64,000 nt of DNA from Xanthomonas fragariae. Its GTDB lineage: Bacteria; Pseudomonadota; Gammaproteobacteria; Xanthomonadales; Xanthomonadaceae. The DNA lies in contig NZ_LT853882.1 of the NCBI RefSeq assembly GCF_900183975.1, positions 3,775,501 through 3,839,500 on the forward strand, in the 5' to 3' direction. The notes beneath the pieces were generated by a model. It made no database searches. It was not told the origin of the DNA and saw only the letters and a program-made list of their open reading frames with translations. This document shows, piece by piece, positions 37,101-46,904 of the stretch (positions are counted from its first letter, which is position 1; each line of letters begins with the position of its first letter). Made by a program: the position numbers and the translations under genes.

Positions 37101-38749
37101 GACAGACTGCTCGACCTCTTTAGCCGCGCGTCGATCTCCTTACCCACGGCCGCCAATGCAGCGGCGCTGTCCCGGTCGTGCGCCACCTTGCTCAATCCGT
37201 TGGCCAGCATCGCCAACTGTTGCACGTCTGCGTGCTGCGCCCATTGCGGATCTTTCGCGCGCTGCACCACTGCGCGACCCACCGCGACCAGACCGGGAGC
37301 GATGTTGCGGCCGCTGGTGGGTGGCCTGGAAAGACCGTTCGCGACCATCGCCAGGCCCTGTATGGTGAACTTGCTGAGCCCTGCCGCTGTGCCGCCGCGC
37401 CGCACCATTTCCCAACCAACCCCAATCAATCCGGGTACGTCGGCATCCCCGGCGACCTTGCCGATCCCGTTGGCCAGCATCGCCAGATCCTGGGGATTGA
37501 ATTGCGACAACCCATCACGCGGCTGCACCCGCTGCTCCAGCTCTTGCCCCAGTTCCGCCAACCCGGCGCGTGCATACTCGCTGGCGTCTGCCCGGCACAG
37601 CCGCTGCCCCGCGTCGCCCGCCCGCTCAGCCTCGCTGCGCCTGCTATCGGATTCGGCGACCAGACGCCCCATCCCGGCAGCCAGAATTGCCAAATCCTTC
37701 GGGTGAACCTTCGACAATCCCTCGGCCGATCTCCTGCGCAGCACGATCTCCCGTGCAATCACACCCATTGCCTCGCCCACTGCTGCTGCCGTCTGCGAGT
37801 CCTTGCTCAACACCTTGGACAAGCCGTTGCAGATCTGCGCAAGGTCATTTGCACCAAAACCCTGCAAGTGCAGTTCTTCGTTATGATTGCCGCGTACCTG
37901 CCCGGCAATCAGGTTGATCTCATTGGCGATACGCTCTAACCCGGCCGTGCACTGCGCTATCTGCGTCGCAAGGTCCGCATCGCCTTGTGGGTTGGGAATA
38001 TCCACGCATTTGGACAATGCATTGGCGAGATTGGCCATACTTAGCGGATTGACGTGCGTATCGCGATGACCATCAGCCAGGCACTGGCCGATCCGGCTCA
38101 ATGCCTGGCGATAGACATATCCCGGTTTGGGGAGCCGAAACTCGGGATATTGGCTGAGCGAGTTGGCCATGATGGAAAGGCCGATCCAGGACACATGGAA
38201 CCACATCTGGCTCGACTGCTTGCAGATCTCATCGGCAATCGCCGCGCAACCTTCCCATTCGCCGCCTCTCTTGGCGTTGAGCATCTTTGCGCTGGTGCTT
38301 GCCCAATAGAATTGGAATTCACGCGAGGCAGCCTGATGCGCCACACGCGGGCCACTGTTTCCTGCACCCGGTCGCAGCTGCGCGCGCGCTGGTTGCCGCG
38401 GCTGTCGCGGCTGCGCACGCGCTGCCCGCTGAGGCTGTCGCGGTTGCGCACGCGCTGCCCGCTGAGGCTGTCGCGGTTGCGCATGTGCTGGCCGCTGTGG
38501 CTGTCGTAGCCGGGCGTTGTCCATTGGTGCAACGTCGTGTTGCCTGCGCTGCTGCCCTTCGCCGCGCGGTGGCAAATTGCCGAGAATCCCTGCCGCCGGC
38601 TCATCCTGCGTACCGAATCGTTGCGCCGGCGCACCACTGGTCGATGCACCCGAGCTTTCGCCTCGTTCCAGATAATTCGAAGCGCTCGATCCGCGTGTAT
38701 TTCCGATATTACGAAATCCGCCCACAGGTGCATCCTTTATCCAAGCCAT
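31103..38749 (-). CDS. xopAD: Giant SKWP-repeat type III effector, XopAD family
   Basis: 2548 residues from ATG 38749 (MAWIKDAPVGGFRNIGNTRG); the frame is open to 38992 but lacks a better start. Layout: a Ser/Gly-rich N-terminus as expected for type III secretion; an Arg/Gln/Pro repeat (about 83-116); about 20 SKWP-type repeats of about 42 residues (about 285-1200), with cores such as LAMLANGLGKL; a large C-terminal region with QPYDGCGFIKASVV (DGCG at 1666) and LDADCDGDTVQLFAG (1931-1937); and a RelA/SpoT-like module ending with VEFHTPQS (Glu 2395). Known: SKWP proteins of Ralstonia and XopAD of Xanthomonas are secreted effectors of unknown activity. The TAA stop appears to be a nonsense mutation of CAA. 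No perfect PIP box is seen upstream. Confidence 0.88.
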   Translation of the reverse strand: MAWIKDAPVGGFRNIGNTRGSSASNYLERGESSGASTSGAPAQRFGTQDEPAAGILGNLPPRGEGQQRRQHDVAPMDNARLRQPQRPAHAQPRQPQRAARAQPRQPQRAARAQPRQPRQPARAQLRPGAGNSGPRVAHQAASREFQFYWASTSAKMLNAKRGGEWEGCAAIADEICKQSSQMWFHVSWIGLSIMANSLSQYPEFRLPKPGYVYRQALSRIGQCLADGHRDTHVNPLSMANLANALSKCVDIPNPQGDADLATQIAQCTAGLERIANEINLIAGQVRGNHNEELHLQGFGANDLAQICNGLSKVLSKDSQTAAAVGEAMGVIAREIVLRRRSAEGLSKVHPKDLAILAAGMGRLVAESDSRRSEAERAGDAGQRLCRADASEYARAGLAELGQELEQRVQPRDGLSQFNPQDLAMLANGIGKVAGDADVPGLIGVGWEMVRRGGTAAGLSKFTIQGLAMVANGLSRPPTSGRNIAPGLVAVGRAVVQRAKDPQWAQHADVQQLAMLANGLSKVAHDRDSAAALAAVGKEIDARLKRSSSLSDFQCASLAVLANALAKLPGMQGCATGLKAVGRALERRIQLDGALPSFKHEELTMLAGALRIVAQDDPACETVLEALGEDVAQQAEELDGLSHYDAKQLAVLANGLSKLAEGGASQSALSALGKELAQRSAEHGDLADFADQGLAMLANALGKLTQPEDALPGLSALAREVKRRRDPLDGWPGVTLQGLTMLANDLGKWLEDQDCADGLIAVGEEFLQRAAREAGSLPLSLADMAVLARAFGKAVEGHDHAPIFLPLLTLLSRQVASRAGELDGLSALNGQHLAMLANGLGKLAENGGHVPGLSAIGREVARRGDTPDGLSDVGSEHLAMLANGLGKLPDERDCREGLVALGQEVVGRAGRLSDISLLGLAILAQGLSKTNESGSGTDMQAALGLLGRELLQRATVPDGLSGLGTNQLTMLSNALSKASAERDSVDALLALDGEVARRAVHHDRLSDFNAQQLASVANGLSKAAEDVDRLPGLSAVGQEVVRRSGPGSGLSEFSSQGLAMLVNGLAKIVADPNARQAMATLGAEVERRIQSPGMAGEFNAQQLGMLANGLAKVAYVHDGLAGLSAISHEIVDRAQEPAGLSVFNQQTLGWLAGAFSRGEAMADCVAGMQVIAERLGVGNHTYATFSPSGLAQLANALSRMSRWAESQGYESVETLMRGRMHALAVHLLQMPERLADFPMVELSILLKALAKAEQYDTLAALAEPALKRLQELHGQGKAGSISMEANGSLCVGLLPLVRSKDPGLHRHRRKTLELLNRLQPDIAHEIELVLQQHAPQAQDISAADHLGNTRTARKPGHSLYLTLKTYAAVARKWRWSELGGTPAHINVRRAELGAWLRTLVQQAQPLLDAELGASSWAVRAMIESDEMSGALHQYLSRNAATVKAELARAGHTQARVRLDAVARQWNHPPDVPQAGAGVAALPPRVDSFGRLVADSASETASRRYSLLTRLTGNMPVIEVELDGVPTSFQLERTVTHQGVPYCFNIFGGSALKLGASGFEDIQDRQARKKNRNPKLMGVRACDVLPDAPFMTLLTKLFPNKESFWYFQRLMRPSPPAGIAGLGPADHVLEGRFRMLFMPDLPDRLDAPAHPFKLQDQQGRAIAIQPYDGCGFIKASVVQRMPAYRRALGQEGGQAMKPIGHGRPSNLSLSALQHYVPDEAVAQEAVEALRERLPALQQKQELSGETLFRCAANGLIQGKTGILVASADDRAHLPEAKSSQWDGKDLLIGKSPFDKANMVVFEPERIGTEAEEDATAQFLGSCAALQYSYVGVEDAVQVPGEDATPQRAESERAWFGLKGIDIVVPDALWPAEYKDCDRVGPAKDVKVHSDWQHSKAPVQRDTAVDGRGAYIGTEVFAPGSLVALPLSTIKRLDADCDGDTVQLFAGLPTLSQHVRQDEQERQANPQPSFKPPKTHTPAIDPDTGAYDPSRTAQIMAIYRKVVEDFTGLQVSLYAQTPEVQAWVAERAVLGTYEGTDATLRSEVLRQLDVDAPDPAVVERLVQAADEDVAHALHAPAKQVAELLRALLQQWRDGREEPLPLPGSMTELLPHLENAYAQASNTRARLHALVDRYPRRKLRSRLGYTPDDLLGSLRNLLSIGIKVGTDAYKSDTATREFSACASSLKSLLGHAPSLHSVPYTKGAGAKLAAGRLEAQETLKLLERIPTLSARVMLRCSEHIVHEDLWPSPQPMPPLTEEMRMQAGEHARQLALRAQQEEPGVSALMRRLVDQDQDQGRSRLVLLHKKLRSPQSLSDDILVRARRKQLSVDDAAGQLSGALRYTVEVDPSALAETVRTALDTLQKQGIRCIGVQNHFVSSSTYSGVVAQLRMREQVEFQVEFHTPQSLQLKLDLHADYKLSQAEQLADRPDNASLQTLIERMREARARVPLPPGIERIVAYAEHAPLRRQATVGPSRVVNQQPQGAAGKPSTRLATRLRNLALEREEQINAAIREVVPDIVGGPKLLISEQGKKRDSIRSKIERKVGQPETPQQ
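38401..38499. repeat. Three 33-bp tandem repeats in the effector N-terminus
   Basis: Units at 38401-38433, 38434-38466 and 38467-38499; the first two differ at one base, the third at several. They encode an 11-residue Arg/Gln/Pro/Ala unit (RQPQRAARAQP on the coding strand), a basic linker before the SKWP region. Confidence 0.93.
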
Positions 38750-39181
38750 TCGATGTCCAGCATGTTCTTGCCAGCGCATGCGCCATGCGTCACGCATGAC
38801 GAAAGCCGGTATCGATAGATGAAGCGAACGCTGCGGCAGCACGCGAGCATGACCGCAGTTGCAGCGCATCCCTGAGACACGCGGGTCCGACACGACATCT
38901 GCAACGGGGAACTGCGTGATCGGCAATGTAGCCTGATCGAGCAGCGCAGCGAGGCCAAAAGCCCTACGCGCTGACCTCGACCAGCAGCGCACTTGCCGTG
39001 CCTATGCGGACGCACGGCATCATCGGGTTTCCGGCCGCGCGTGCATCGGCACCCGCTTGGGCGCGCGATGACCTGGTGCTACATCGGCTCTGCGCAACGC
39101 ATTGCAAGCGCCGGGGCAACGTCGGCACGTGGCCGCCAAACCGGAGGCAACATCGGTTTGTTCTCCAGGGCCATAACGCAG

Positions 39182-39207
39182 AACGCCGGGCATCACCCGG
39201 CGTTTTT
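39182..39207. terminator. Hairpin after mdh
   Basis: AACGCCGGG (39182-39190) pairs with CCCGGCGTT (39196-39204) with a CATCA loop and TTTTT on the plus side. It lies 20 bp past the mdh stop; on the minus strand there is no T-run. Confidence 0.65.
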
Positions 39208-39226
39208 CATCTACTTACGCGATCGA

Positions 39227-40228
<1,002 letters not shown>

Positions 40229-40292
40229 CTAAAAAAGTTGTTGGGGGTGCACGCTGGCGGGGCCACACAGCCAGGCGGCGCGCTGTGACAAG

Positions 40293-40319
40293 CGAACGGC
40301 CGCACAAGGCGGCCGTTCG
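40293..40319. terminator. Hairpin between ppiB and mdh
   Basis: CGAACGGCCGC (40293-40303) pairs perfectly with GCGGCCGTTCG (40309-40319), loop ACAAG, 10 bp after the ppiB stop codon. There is no T-run. Confidence 0.5.
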
Positions 40320-40329
40320 GGTAACGACA

Positions 40330-40824
40330 TCAGGCGGCGAGGATCTTGTTCCACTCCGCGACGCGGTCGGCCTTGGCGGCCAGCACCGCGTCGGTATCGC
40401 CTTCGATAGTCACCTTATTGATGACATCGCCCTGGGCGACGGCATCGACCACGTCCAGGCCCTGACTGACCTTGCCGAACACGGTGTGCTTGCCATCCAG
40501 CCACGAGGTAGCGGTGTGGGTGATGAAAAACTGGCTGCCATTGGTGTTCGGACCGGCATTGGCCATGGAAAGCACGCCGCGCTCGTGACCGACGCCGTTG
40601 TTGGCTTCGTCCTCGAAGCGGTAGCCAGGGCCGCCGCGACCGGATCCCTCAGGGCAGCCGCCCTGGATCATGAAGTCGGCGATGACGCGGTGGAAGCTCA
40701 GGCCGTCATAGAACCCGCGCTGGACCAGGTTGACGAAGTTGGCAACGGTCAGCGGGGCCTTGTCGGCGAACAGCTCGACAGCAATCGGGCCTCTGGCGGT
40801 GTCGAAATGGGCAATCAGGGACAT
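40330..40824 (-). CDS. ppiB: Cyclophilin-type peptidyl-prolyl isomerase
   Basis: 164 residues from ATG 40824 with AAGGA upstream. Catalyses cis-trans isomerisation of prolyl bonds in the cytoplasm; there is no signal peptide. Cyclophilin motifs: [19 protein letters not shown] with the active-site Arg, [20 protein letters not shown], and [12 protein letters not shown]. Length and sequence match E. coli PpiB. It lies upstream of mdh on the same strand. Confidence 0.93.
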   Translation of the reverse strand: MSLIAHFDTARGPIAVELFADKAPLTVANFVNLVQRGFYDGLSFHRVIADFMIQGGCPEGSGRGGPGYRFEDEANNGVGHERGVLSMANAGPNTNGSQFFITHTATSWLDGKHTVFGKVSQGLDVVDAVAQGDVINKVTIEGDTDAVLAAKADRVAEWNKILAA

Positions 40825-40987
40825 GGAAATCCTTGCAGGTTTCAGGGTATATGACAGCCCATTAGGATACACCCGAGCGCGCAAGCGGCCGTGCAGGCTA
40901 CGACCATGGTCGGGAGTCGCACGGCAAGCTGAATGGGCGATTTGAACCGCCCGGCAGCCGGCCGCAACGGCGTGGCAACGAAACCGC

Positions 40988-40993
40988 TATAAT
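40988..40993 (+). promoter_or_regulatory. Probable -10 box of typA
   Basis: A perfect TATAAT lies 51 bp before the typA start. The -35 hexamer near 40966 is weak. Confidence 0.45.
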
Positions 40994-41043
40994 GCCGGGC
41001 TTACCTCATCTCAAGACTGGCGCCAGACAGGGGCCCTTTCCGC

Positions 41044-42873
41044 ATGTCTATTGAAAAACTCCGCAATATCGCCATTGTCGCGCACGTTGACCATGGCAAG
41101 ACCACCCTCGTCGACTGCCTGCTGAAGCAGTCCGGCACCCTGTCCGAACGCACCGTGTTGGCTGAGCGCGTGATGGACAGCAACGATCAGGAAAAGGAAC
41201 GTGGCATCACGATCCTGGCCAAGAACACAGCCATCACCTGGAACGGCAATCGCATCAACATCGTCGATACCCCCGGACACGCCGACTTCGGTGGCGAAGT
41301 CGAGCGCGTGCTGTCGATGGTGGACTCGGTACTGATCCTGGTCGATGCGATGGACGGCCCGATGCCGCAGACACGCTTCGTAACCCAGAAGGCCTTCGCG
41401 ATGGGCTTCAAGCCGATCGTGGTGGTCAACAAGGTCGACCGTCCCGGCGCACGCCCGGACTGGGTGATCGACCAGGTGTTCGACCTGTTCGACAAGCTCG
41501 GCGCAACCGACGAGCAGCTGGATTTCCCGATCGTCTACACCTCCGCATTGAACGGCTACGCCAGCCTGGATTCGGACGTGCGCGACGGCGACATGACCCC
41601 GCTGTACGAAGCGATCATGCAGCACGTGTCAGCACCTGACGTGGATCCGGACGGCCCGTTCCAGATGCGCATCAGCCAGTTGGACTACAGCAACTTCGTC
41701 GGCGTGATCGGCATCGGCCGCATCCAGCGTGGCGTGTTGAAAAAGAACATGCCGGTCAGCGTGATCGACCGCGAAGGCAAGAAGCGTCAGGGCAAGGTAC
41801 TGCAAGTGCTGGGTTTCCTCGGACTTGAGCGCATCGAGCAGGACACCGCCGAGGCCGGCGACATCGTCGCCATTTCCGGCGTGGCCGAGCTGACCATCTC
41901 CGACACCGTGTGCGCGCTTGACGCCCCGGAAGGTCTGCCGCCGTTGACCGTCGATGAGCCGACCATCTCGATGACCTTCCAGGTCAACAACTCGCCGTTC
42001 GCCGGCAACAAAGACCTGTCCGGCGGCAAGTTCCTGACCAGCCGCCAGCTGCGCGACCGTCTGGACCGCGAGAAGGTGCACAACGTGGCACTGAAGGTCG
42101 AGGAAGGCTCCGACGCCGACAAGTTCTTGGTCTCCGGCCGTGGCGAACTGCATCTGTCGGTGCTGATCGAAAACATGCGTCGTGAAGGCTATGAGCTGGC
42201 CGTGTCGCGTCCGGAAGTGATCGTCAAGGAGATCGACGGCAAGCAAATGGAGCCAATCGAACAGCTCGTTGTGGACATCGAAGAACAGCACCAGGGTGGC
42301 GTGATGGAAAAGCTGGGCACCCGCAAAGGCCAGCTGAAGAATATGGAGCCGGACGGCAAGGGCCGCGTGCGTCTGGATTACATGATCCCGGCACGCGGTC
42401 TGATCGGCTTCCAGAACGAGTTCCGCACCCTGACGCAGGGCTCGGGCCTGCTGTTCCACGTGTTTGACCATTACGGCCCGAAGGAACAGGGCGCGATCGC
42501 CAAGCGCCAGAATGGCGTGATGATTGCCAACGCACCGGGCGCAACGCCGGCCTATGCGCTGGGGCCGCTGGAAGAGCGTGGCCGTCTGTTCGCTGCCGAA
42601 GGCGATAACGTGTACGAAGGTCAGCTGATCGGCATCCACTCCAAGGACAACGATCTGACCGTCAACGCCATCAAGACCAAGCCGCTGACCAACATGCGCG
42701 CGTCGGGCAAGGACGATGCGATCAAGCTGACTCCGGCGATCAAGTACACGCTGGAACAGGCACTGGACTTCATCGAAGACGACGAGCTGGTTGAAGTCAC
42801 CCCGAAGGAAATCCGCCTACGCAAGAAGTTCCTGACCGAAAGCGACCGTAAGCGCGCTGGCCGTTCGGGCTGA
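41044..42873 (+). CDS. typA: Translational GTPase TypA/BipA
   Basis: 609 residues. A ribosome-associated GTPase of the EF-G family, needed under stress and low temperature. G-motifs: [14 protein letters not shown] (G1), RGITI (G2), [10 protein letters not shown] (G3), [11 protein letters not shown] (G4), SALNG (G5). The BipA-specific C-terminal domain follows, ending [15 protein letters not shown]. The full family length is present. Confidence 0.96.
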   Translation: MSIEKLRNIAIVAHVDHGKTTLVDCLLKQSGTLSERTVLAERVMDSNDQEKERGITILAKNTAITWNGNRINIVDTPGHADFGGEVERVLSMVDSVLILVDAMDGPMPQTRFVTQKAFAMGFKPIVVVNKVDRPGARPDWVIDQVFDLFDKLGATDEQLDFPIVYTSALNGYASLDSDVRDGDMTPLYEAIMQHVSAPDVDPDGPFQMRISQLDYSNFVGVIGIGRIQRGVLKKNMPVSVIDREGKKRQGKVLQVLGFLGLERIEQDTAEAGDIVAISGVAELTISDTVCALDAPEGLPPLTVDEPTISMTFQVNNSPFAGNKDLSGGKFLTSRQLRDRLDREKVHNVALKVEEGSDADKFLVSGRGELHLSVLIENMRREGYELAVSRPEVIVKEIDGKQMEPIEQLVVDIEEQHQGGVMEKLGTRKGQLKNMEPDGKGRVRLDYMIPARGLIGFQNEFRTLTQGSGLLFHVFDHYGPKEQGAIAKRQNGVMIANAPGATPAYALGPLEERGRLFAAEGDNVYEGQLIGIHSKDNDLTVNAIKTKPLTNMRASGKDDAIKLTPAIKYTLEQALDFIEDDELVEVTPKEIRLRKKFLTESDRKRAGRSG

Positions 42874-42891
42874 GTTGTCAGGTCGACAAGC

Positions 42892-43356
42892 GTGAGCAAC
42901 AAGCCCTACAGCCCGGATCCGCATGCGCATCCGGGACTACACGTGATCGCCTTGCTAGAGGCGGTCAAGGGGACGCTTGCGCTGCTGGCGGCAACGGGCC
43001 TGGAAATTCTGGGCCCGCTCCCGCTGCAAAACGCGGTCAGCACTATGATCCGCCGTTTCAATCTGGATCCCGAGCACGGCGCACTGCCGTCGTTGCTCAA
43101 GACCATCAGCCCCGATGCGGTGCATCTGGCTGCTGCCGCGATGCTGGCTTACGGCCTGCTGCATATCGTGGAAGCCTGGGGCCTGTGGCGTGCCAAGGCA
43201 TGGGCTTCGGTATTGGGCTGCCTGTCAGCGGCCATTTATTTACCCTTCGATATCTACGCCATCGTCCGCCATCCCGGCTGGACCGCCTGGGGCGTGCTGG
43301 CGATCAATCTGTTTGTGGTCGGCGTGCTTGCGCGCGATCTGTTCCGACGTCGCTGA
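42892..43356 (+). CDS. DUF2127 membrane protein
   Basis: 154 residues from a GTG at 42892, 18 bp after the typA stop. Three to four hydrophobic segments: HVIALLEAVKGTLALLAATG, VHLAAAAMLAYGLLHIVEAW, then ASVLGCLSAAIYLPFDIYAI and GVLAINLFVVGVLA. The pattern LLEAVKG…LHIVEAWGLW…W…IYLPFDIY is typical of DUF2127. The function is unknown. It probably shares the typA transcript. Confidence 0.8.
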   Translation: MSNKPYSPDPHAHPGLHVIALLEAVKGTLALLAATGLEILGPLPLQNAVSTMIRRFNLDPEHGALPSLLKTISPDAVHLAAAAMLAYGLLHIVEAWGLWRAKAWASVLGCLSAAIYLPFDIYAIVRHPGWTAWGVLAINLFVVGVLARDLFRRR

Positions 43357-43454
43357 GCAAACCCTGCCCGTCTGCGGGTACTTCATCCGTCGTCGCCCCC
43401 GACGCAGCACCTTTAGCCCGCGGAAGCTGACCGTCAATGCGACCCACCGCTTTA

Positions 43455-43584
43455 GAGTGGCTAACAACATGTAGCGAGCAGTGCGGACGGCGCTGAGAAA
43501 CCGCGGTATACGCGTGGTACATGAGAATTTCGAACACCGGCCGCACCCGTCTGGCGGTGAGCGAAGTAGTTTTGTCAGCCAGTC
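43455..43584. mobile_element. MITE, 130 bp, best-preserved copy (B)
   Basis: Ends GAGTGGCTAACAACATGTAG and its imperfect complement …AGTTTTGTCAGCCAGTC form inverted repeats. Perfect TTA target duplications flank it (43452-43454 and 43585-43587). It encodes no transposase. The right-hand TTA is, on the minus strand, the TAA stop codon of the mscS-type gene. Related ends are found at 1479-1622, 28920, 29949 and 46905-46966. Confidence 0.8.
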
Positions 43585-44712
43585 TTAATTCGTCGCCATA
43601 GGCTCGCCGTCTTCGGCCCCGGGCGAGCGCACGCTCTCCTGGGCGATCGGCTCGGCGACGCGCGACGGCGGCTTTTCCTGTGCGGCGATTTCGGCGCGGA
43701 TCCTCGGCAGCGCGTAGGCATGCTCGCGGGTCAGGAAGTCGATCATGCGCTCGCGCACGATGCAGCGCAGATCGAACGCATCGCCGGAATTGCGCGCACT
43801 CACCAGCAGGCGCAGCTGGATCGTGCTCTCGCTGGTCTCGGTCACCTGGGTCACGCACACGCGCCCATCCCATAGCGGTTCGCTCTGGCAGATGCGCTCC
43901 AGTTCCACGCGTACTGCCGCGATCGGCGTGCGGTAGTCCAGCCACAGAAATGCGGTGCCGAGCAGATCGGCGCTACTGCGCGTCCAATTCTGGAACGGAT
44001 GCTCGATAAACCAGGTCAGCGGCACCACCATGCGCCGCTCGTCCCAGATCCGCACCACCACATACGAGCTGCCGATCTCTTCGATACGGCCCCACTCGCC
44101 CTCCACGATCACCACATCGTCCAGCCGGATCGGCTGGGTCAACGCGATCTGCAGCCCAGCAATCAGATTGCCGAACACCGGCTTGGCCGCGATACCGGCC
44201 ACCAGCCCGATGATGCCGGCCGAGGCAAGCAACGTCTTGCCGATCTGGCGTACCTGTTCAAAACCCAGTAACACGACCGAGATGCCGAGCAGGATCACCG
44301 CGCCCATCACTACGCGGCTCAACACCCGCGTCTGGGTCTGGATACGCCGTGCGGTGAGGTTATCGGAGACTTCGATCGGATTGCTGCGCAGGATCGCCGC
44401 CTCGCCCGCCGCCACCGCTCGTACCAATAACCAGGTAATGCAGCCGACGATTCCCACATGCAGCAGGTTCTGCAGTGCCGTGAGCCCCTTGCCCTCCAGC
44501 GGCGTTGCTTCGGCCGCAATAAGCAAAAACAACAACGGCAGAATGACTGCCGCCGGCAGCGTAATCACGCGAATGATGCGCGCACGGCGGTAGTCGCGAC
44601 CCTGCATGCGGCGAAACAGCCACAGCATCAGCGACCAGGTCACGATGCCCGCCAGCAGCGCGGCAACGAGCGGGATTGCATATTCGCCGATGACGTTCCA
44701 ATTGGCAGTCAA
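43585..44712 (-). CDS. Small-conductance mechanosensitive channel (MscS family)
   Basis: 375 residues from a TTG at 44712, six bases after GGAGG; no better ATG exists, the frame upstream being short. Four membrane segments precede the MscS core: ILLGISVVLLGFEQVRQIG, the pore helix ASAGIIGLVAGIAAKPVFGN, then GLQIALTQPIRLDDVVIVEG, GRIEEIGSSYVVVRIWDERR and the beta/alpha vestibule. A ~30-residue acidic tail ends EDGEPMATN. It releases solutes on hypo-osmotic shock. The stop codon is within the MITE target duplication, so the coding end is unchanged. Confidence 0.88.
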   Translation of the reverse strand: MTANWNVIGEYAIPLVAALLAGIVTWSLMLWLFRRMQGRDYRRARIIRVITLPAAVILPLLFLLIAAEATPLEGKGLTALQNLLHVGIVGCITWLLVRAVAAGEAAILRSNPIEVSDNLTARRIQTQTRVLSRVVMGAVILLGISVVLLGFEQVRQIGKTLLASAGIIGLVAGIAAKPVFGNLIAGLQIALTQPIRLDDVVIVEGEWGRIEEIGSSYVVVRIWDERRMVVPLTWFIEHPFQNWTRSSADLLGTAFLWLDYRTPIAAVRVELERICQSEPLWDGRVCVTQVTETSESTIQLRLLVSARNSGDAFDLRCIVRERMIDFLTREHAYALPRIRAEIAAQEKPPSRVAEPIAQESVRSPGAEDGEPMATN

Positions 44713-44798
44713 ACCGTTCCTCCTGTGGGGGGGAAAGAGGGATGGCTGCCAGAGCATGCCGCAAGCGTAATGAGCATCACGTTATACGCTCATGCCGA

Positions 44799-46196
44799 TC
44801 ACGCACCCAGCGGCTGCGAGGGCACCTGTTGTTGCTTGCGCACGATCGCCATCGCGATCTCCAGCGACTGCTCATAGTTCAGGCGCGGATCCACGCTGGA
44901 ACGATACGCGCGCTCCAGATCGCGCTCGGTCAATTCGCGCGCACCACCGGTACACTCGGTGACGTCTTCGCCGGTCAGTTCCAGGTGCACACCGCCCAGC
45001 CGCGTGCCGGCCGCTGCATGCAGATCGAACGACAGCTCGACTTCGCTGCGGATATTATCGAAACGCCGGGTTTTATAGCCATTTCCGGTGCTTTCGGTAT
45101 TGCCGTGCATCGCGTCGCAAACCCACAGCACCCGGCGCCCGTCGCGCTTGACCGCATCCAGCAACCGCGGCAGTTTCTCGGCGATCTGCGCCGCGCCCAT
45201 GCGATGGATGAAGCTCAAGCGCCCAGGTTCGTTTTCCGGATTAAGCACATCGATCAGACGCAGCAACTGATCCGGCTGCACCGACGGCCCCACCTTGATC
45301 GCGATCGGGTTACGCACGCCGCGCAGATATTCCACATGCGCACCATCCAGCGCGGCAGTGCGCATGCCAATCCACGGGTAATGCGTGCTGAGATTGAACC
45401 AGCCCCACTGACGAGGTACCTGACGGGTCAGGCCTTCCTCGTACGGCAGCAACAGCGCTTCATGCGAGGTGTAGAAGTCGATGCGATTGAGGTTGTACAC
45501 CTGCGCTCCGGACAAGGTTTCCATGAAGCGCACCGCATCGCCGATCGAGGACACCATCTTCTGGTAGTCCGCCGCCAGCGGCGAATAGCCCACCCAATCT
45601 AAATTCCAGTATTCGGGGTGATGCAGGTCGGCGAAGCCGCCGTCGATCAACGCGCGCACGAAGTTCATCGTCATGGCCGAGCGCGAATGCGCGGTGATCA
45701 TGCGGCGCGGGTCGGGCACGCGTGCGGCTTGGGTGAACGCCGGCGCATTGATCACATCGCCGCGGTAACTCGGCAAGGTCACCCCATCGCGGGTTTCGTT
45801 ATCGGCCGACCGCGGCTTGGCATACTGGCCAGCGAAGCGACCCACGCGTACCACCGGCAAGTGCAAGCCATGCACCAGCACCAGACTCATTTGCAGCAAC
45901 ACCTTCAAGCGATTGGAGATCGTGCCCGATTCGCAATCGCTGAAATTCTCGGCGCAATCGCCGCCCTGCAACAGGAAGCGCTTACCCTCTTGCGCCTCCG
46001 CCAGTTGGCGCTTGAGCGCGAAGATTTCCCACGAGGTCACCAGCGGCGGCAGCTGCCCCAACTCGTCCATCGCGGCCTGCATCGTAGCCTGGTCCGGGTA
46101 AACCGGCAGCTGCAGCGCGGGTTTGCCGCGCCAGCTGTCCGGCGCCCACGACGAGGCAGTGGAGTCGGAAACGCGAGATGGGGCGGAAAGATTCAT
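44799..46196 (-). CDS. Class II DAHP synthase
   Basis: 465 residues from ATG 46196 with AGGAG upstream. Condenses phosphoenolpyruvate and erythrose 4-phosphate, the first step of the shikimate pathway. Class II (plant-type) motifs: RFLLQGGDCAENFSDCE with the metal-binding Cys, VVRVGRFAGQYAKPRS, FYTSHEALLLPYEEGLTR, CDAMHGNTESTGNGYKTR and LELTGEDVTECTGG. It could serve general aromatic synthesis or xanthomonadin/quinone precursors; the neighbourhood does not decide. Confidence 0.95.
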   Translation of the reverse strand: MNLSAPSRVSDSTASSWAPDSWRGKPALQLPVYPDQATMQAAMDELGQLPPLVTSWEIFALKRQLAEAQEGKRFLLQGGDCAENFSDCESGTISNRLKVLLQMSLVLVHGLHLPVVRVGRFAGQYAKPRSADNETRDGVTLPSYRGDVINAPAFTQAARVPDPRRMITAHSRSAMTMNFVRALIDGGFADLHHPEYWNLDWVGYSPLAADYQKMVSSIGDAVRFMETLSGAQVYNLNRIDFYTSHEALLLPYEEGLTRQVPRQWGWFNLSTHYPWIGMRTAALDGAHVEYLRGVRNPIAIKVGPSVQPDQLLRLIDVLNPENEPGRLSFIHRMGAAQIAEKLPRLLDAVKRDGRRVLWVCDAMHGNTESTGNGYKTRRFDNIRSEVELSFDLHAAAGTRLGGVHLELTGEDVTECTGGARELTERDLERAYRSSVDPRLNYEQSLEIAMAIVRKQQQVPSQPLGA

Positions 46197-46401
46197 GACA
46201 AAGCTCCTGGGCAGCCTGTGATGGTGGCAGAGCCGGATCGCCACGCAAAGCACCCTGCACAGCGGATCGCCAAGGCGCGGTTGGATGGTTCAGCCGCCGA
46301 GGACGGGCGCTCCATCAATGAACGCGACTGAACGGCGAGCAAGCCGTCCAGGCAAGCATGACTTTCGGCCCAGGCTCGCGCCCACCTGTGAATAGAATGT
46401 T

Positions 46402-46803
46402 ATGAGATAACACAGCATCCCCTTAGCCGCCGCCCCTCGCCTCATCTCCGTTGCCATTGTTTCCACCCTGCTGACCTCACCTGCCGATGCGGCGCCCCCA
46501 AGCACGACCGATCTGGATACCGTCAACCTCATCGCCAAGCTCGAAGCGGCGCGCAACGCCTGTCGCCGGATATCGGCGGCAGCCAGTACGCCATCACCGC
46601 CGAAGACATCGATCGCCTTCCCACCCCGCTCAACCAGGTGCTGCTGCAAGCACCAGGCGTAGTAAAGGATTCGTATTGGCGGCATCCACGTCCGCAGAGA
46701 CCATACCAACCAGCAGTAACGCATCAAAGGGCGTGATGCTGCCCGAGTCCATCTCCGGCTTCGACCAGAGCCCGGAGCCAGGTGGACCGCAGCGACCGCG
46801 CTA
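46402..46803 (+). pseudogene. Fragment of a TonB-dependent receptor
   Basis: From ATG 46402 a stop comes at the third codon, after which the frame gives a signal-peptide-like SVAIVSTLLTSPADA. A frameshift near 46557 leads to LSPDIGGSQYAITAEDIDRL and LNQVLLQAPGVVKDSY, the plug domain of TonB receptors. Another shift leads to GGIHVRRDHTNQQ, a stop, and finally VMLPESISGFDQ. The barrel is absent. At least one stop and three frameshifts make it non-functional. Confidence 0.75.
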
Positions 46804-46904
46804 ATACGGCGCAAGCCGACTTTTCCATGCCCTGGGGACAGCGGCGCGCATGCCTTGCGCTACGGCCTGAATAGCACTTGAGAACACGCCATCGCTAGCA
46901 ACAA

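Noticed and set aside
38401..38499. 33-bp tandem units considered as a TAL-effector repeat or CRISPR
   Set aside because: TAL repeats are 102 bp with a different sequence; there are no unique spacers; the units encode an Arg/Gln/Pro linker.
38799..38823. A PIP-box-like TTCAT-N15-TTCGT on the minus strand upstream of the effector gene
   Set aside because: One mismatch to TTCGB-N15-TTCGB in the first half, and no TANNNT about 30 bp downstream; it also lies only 50 bp before the chosen start.
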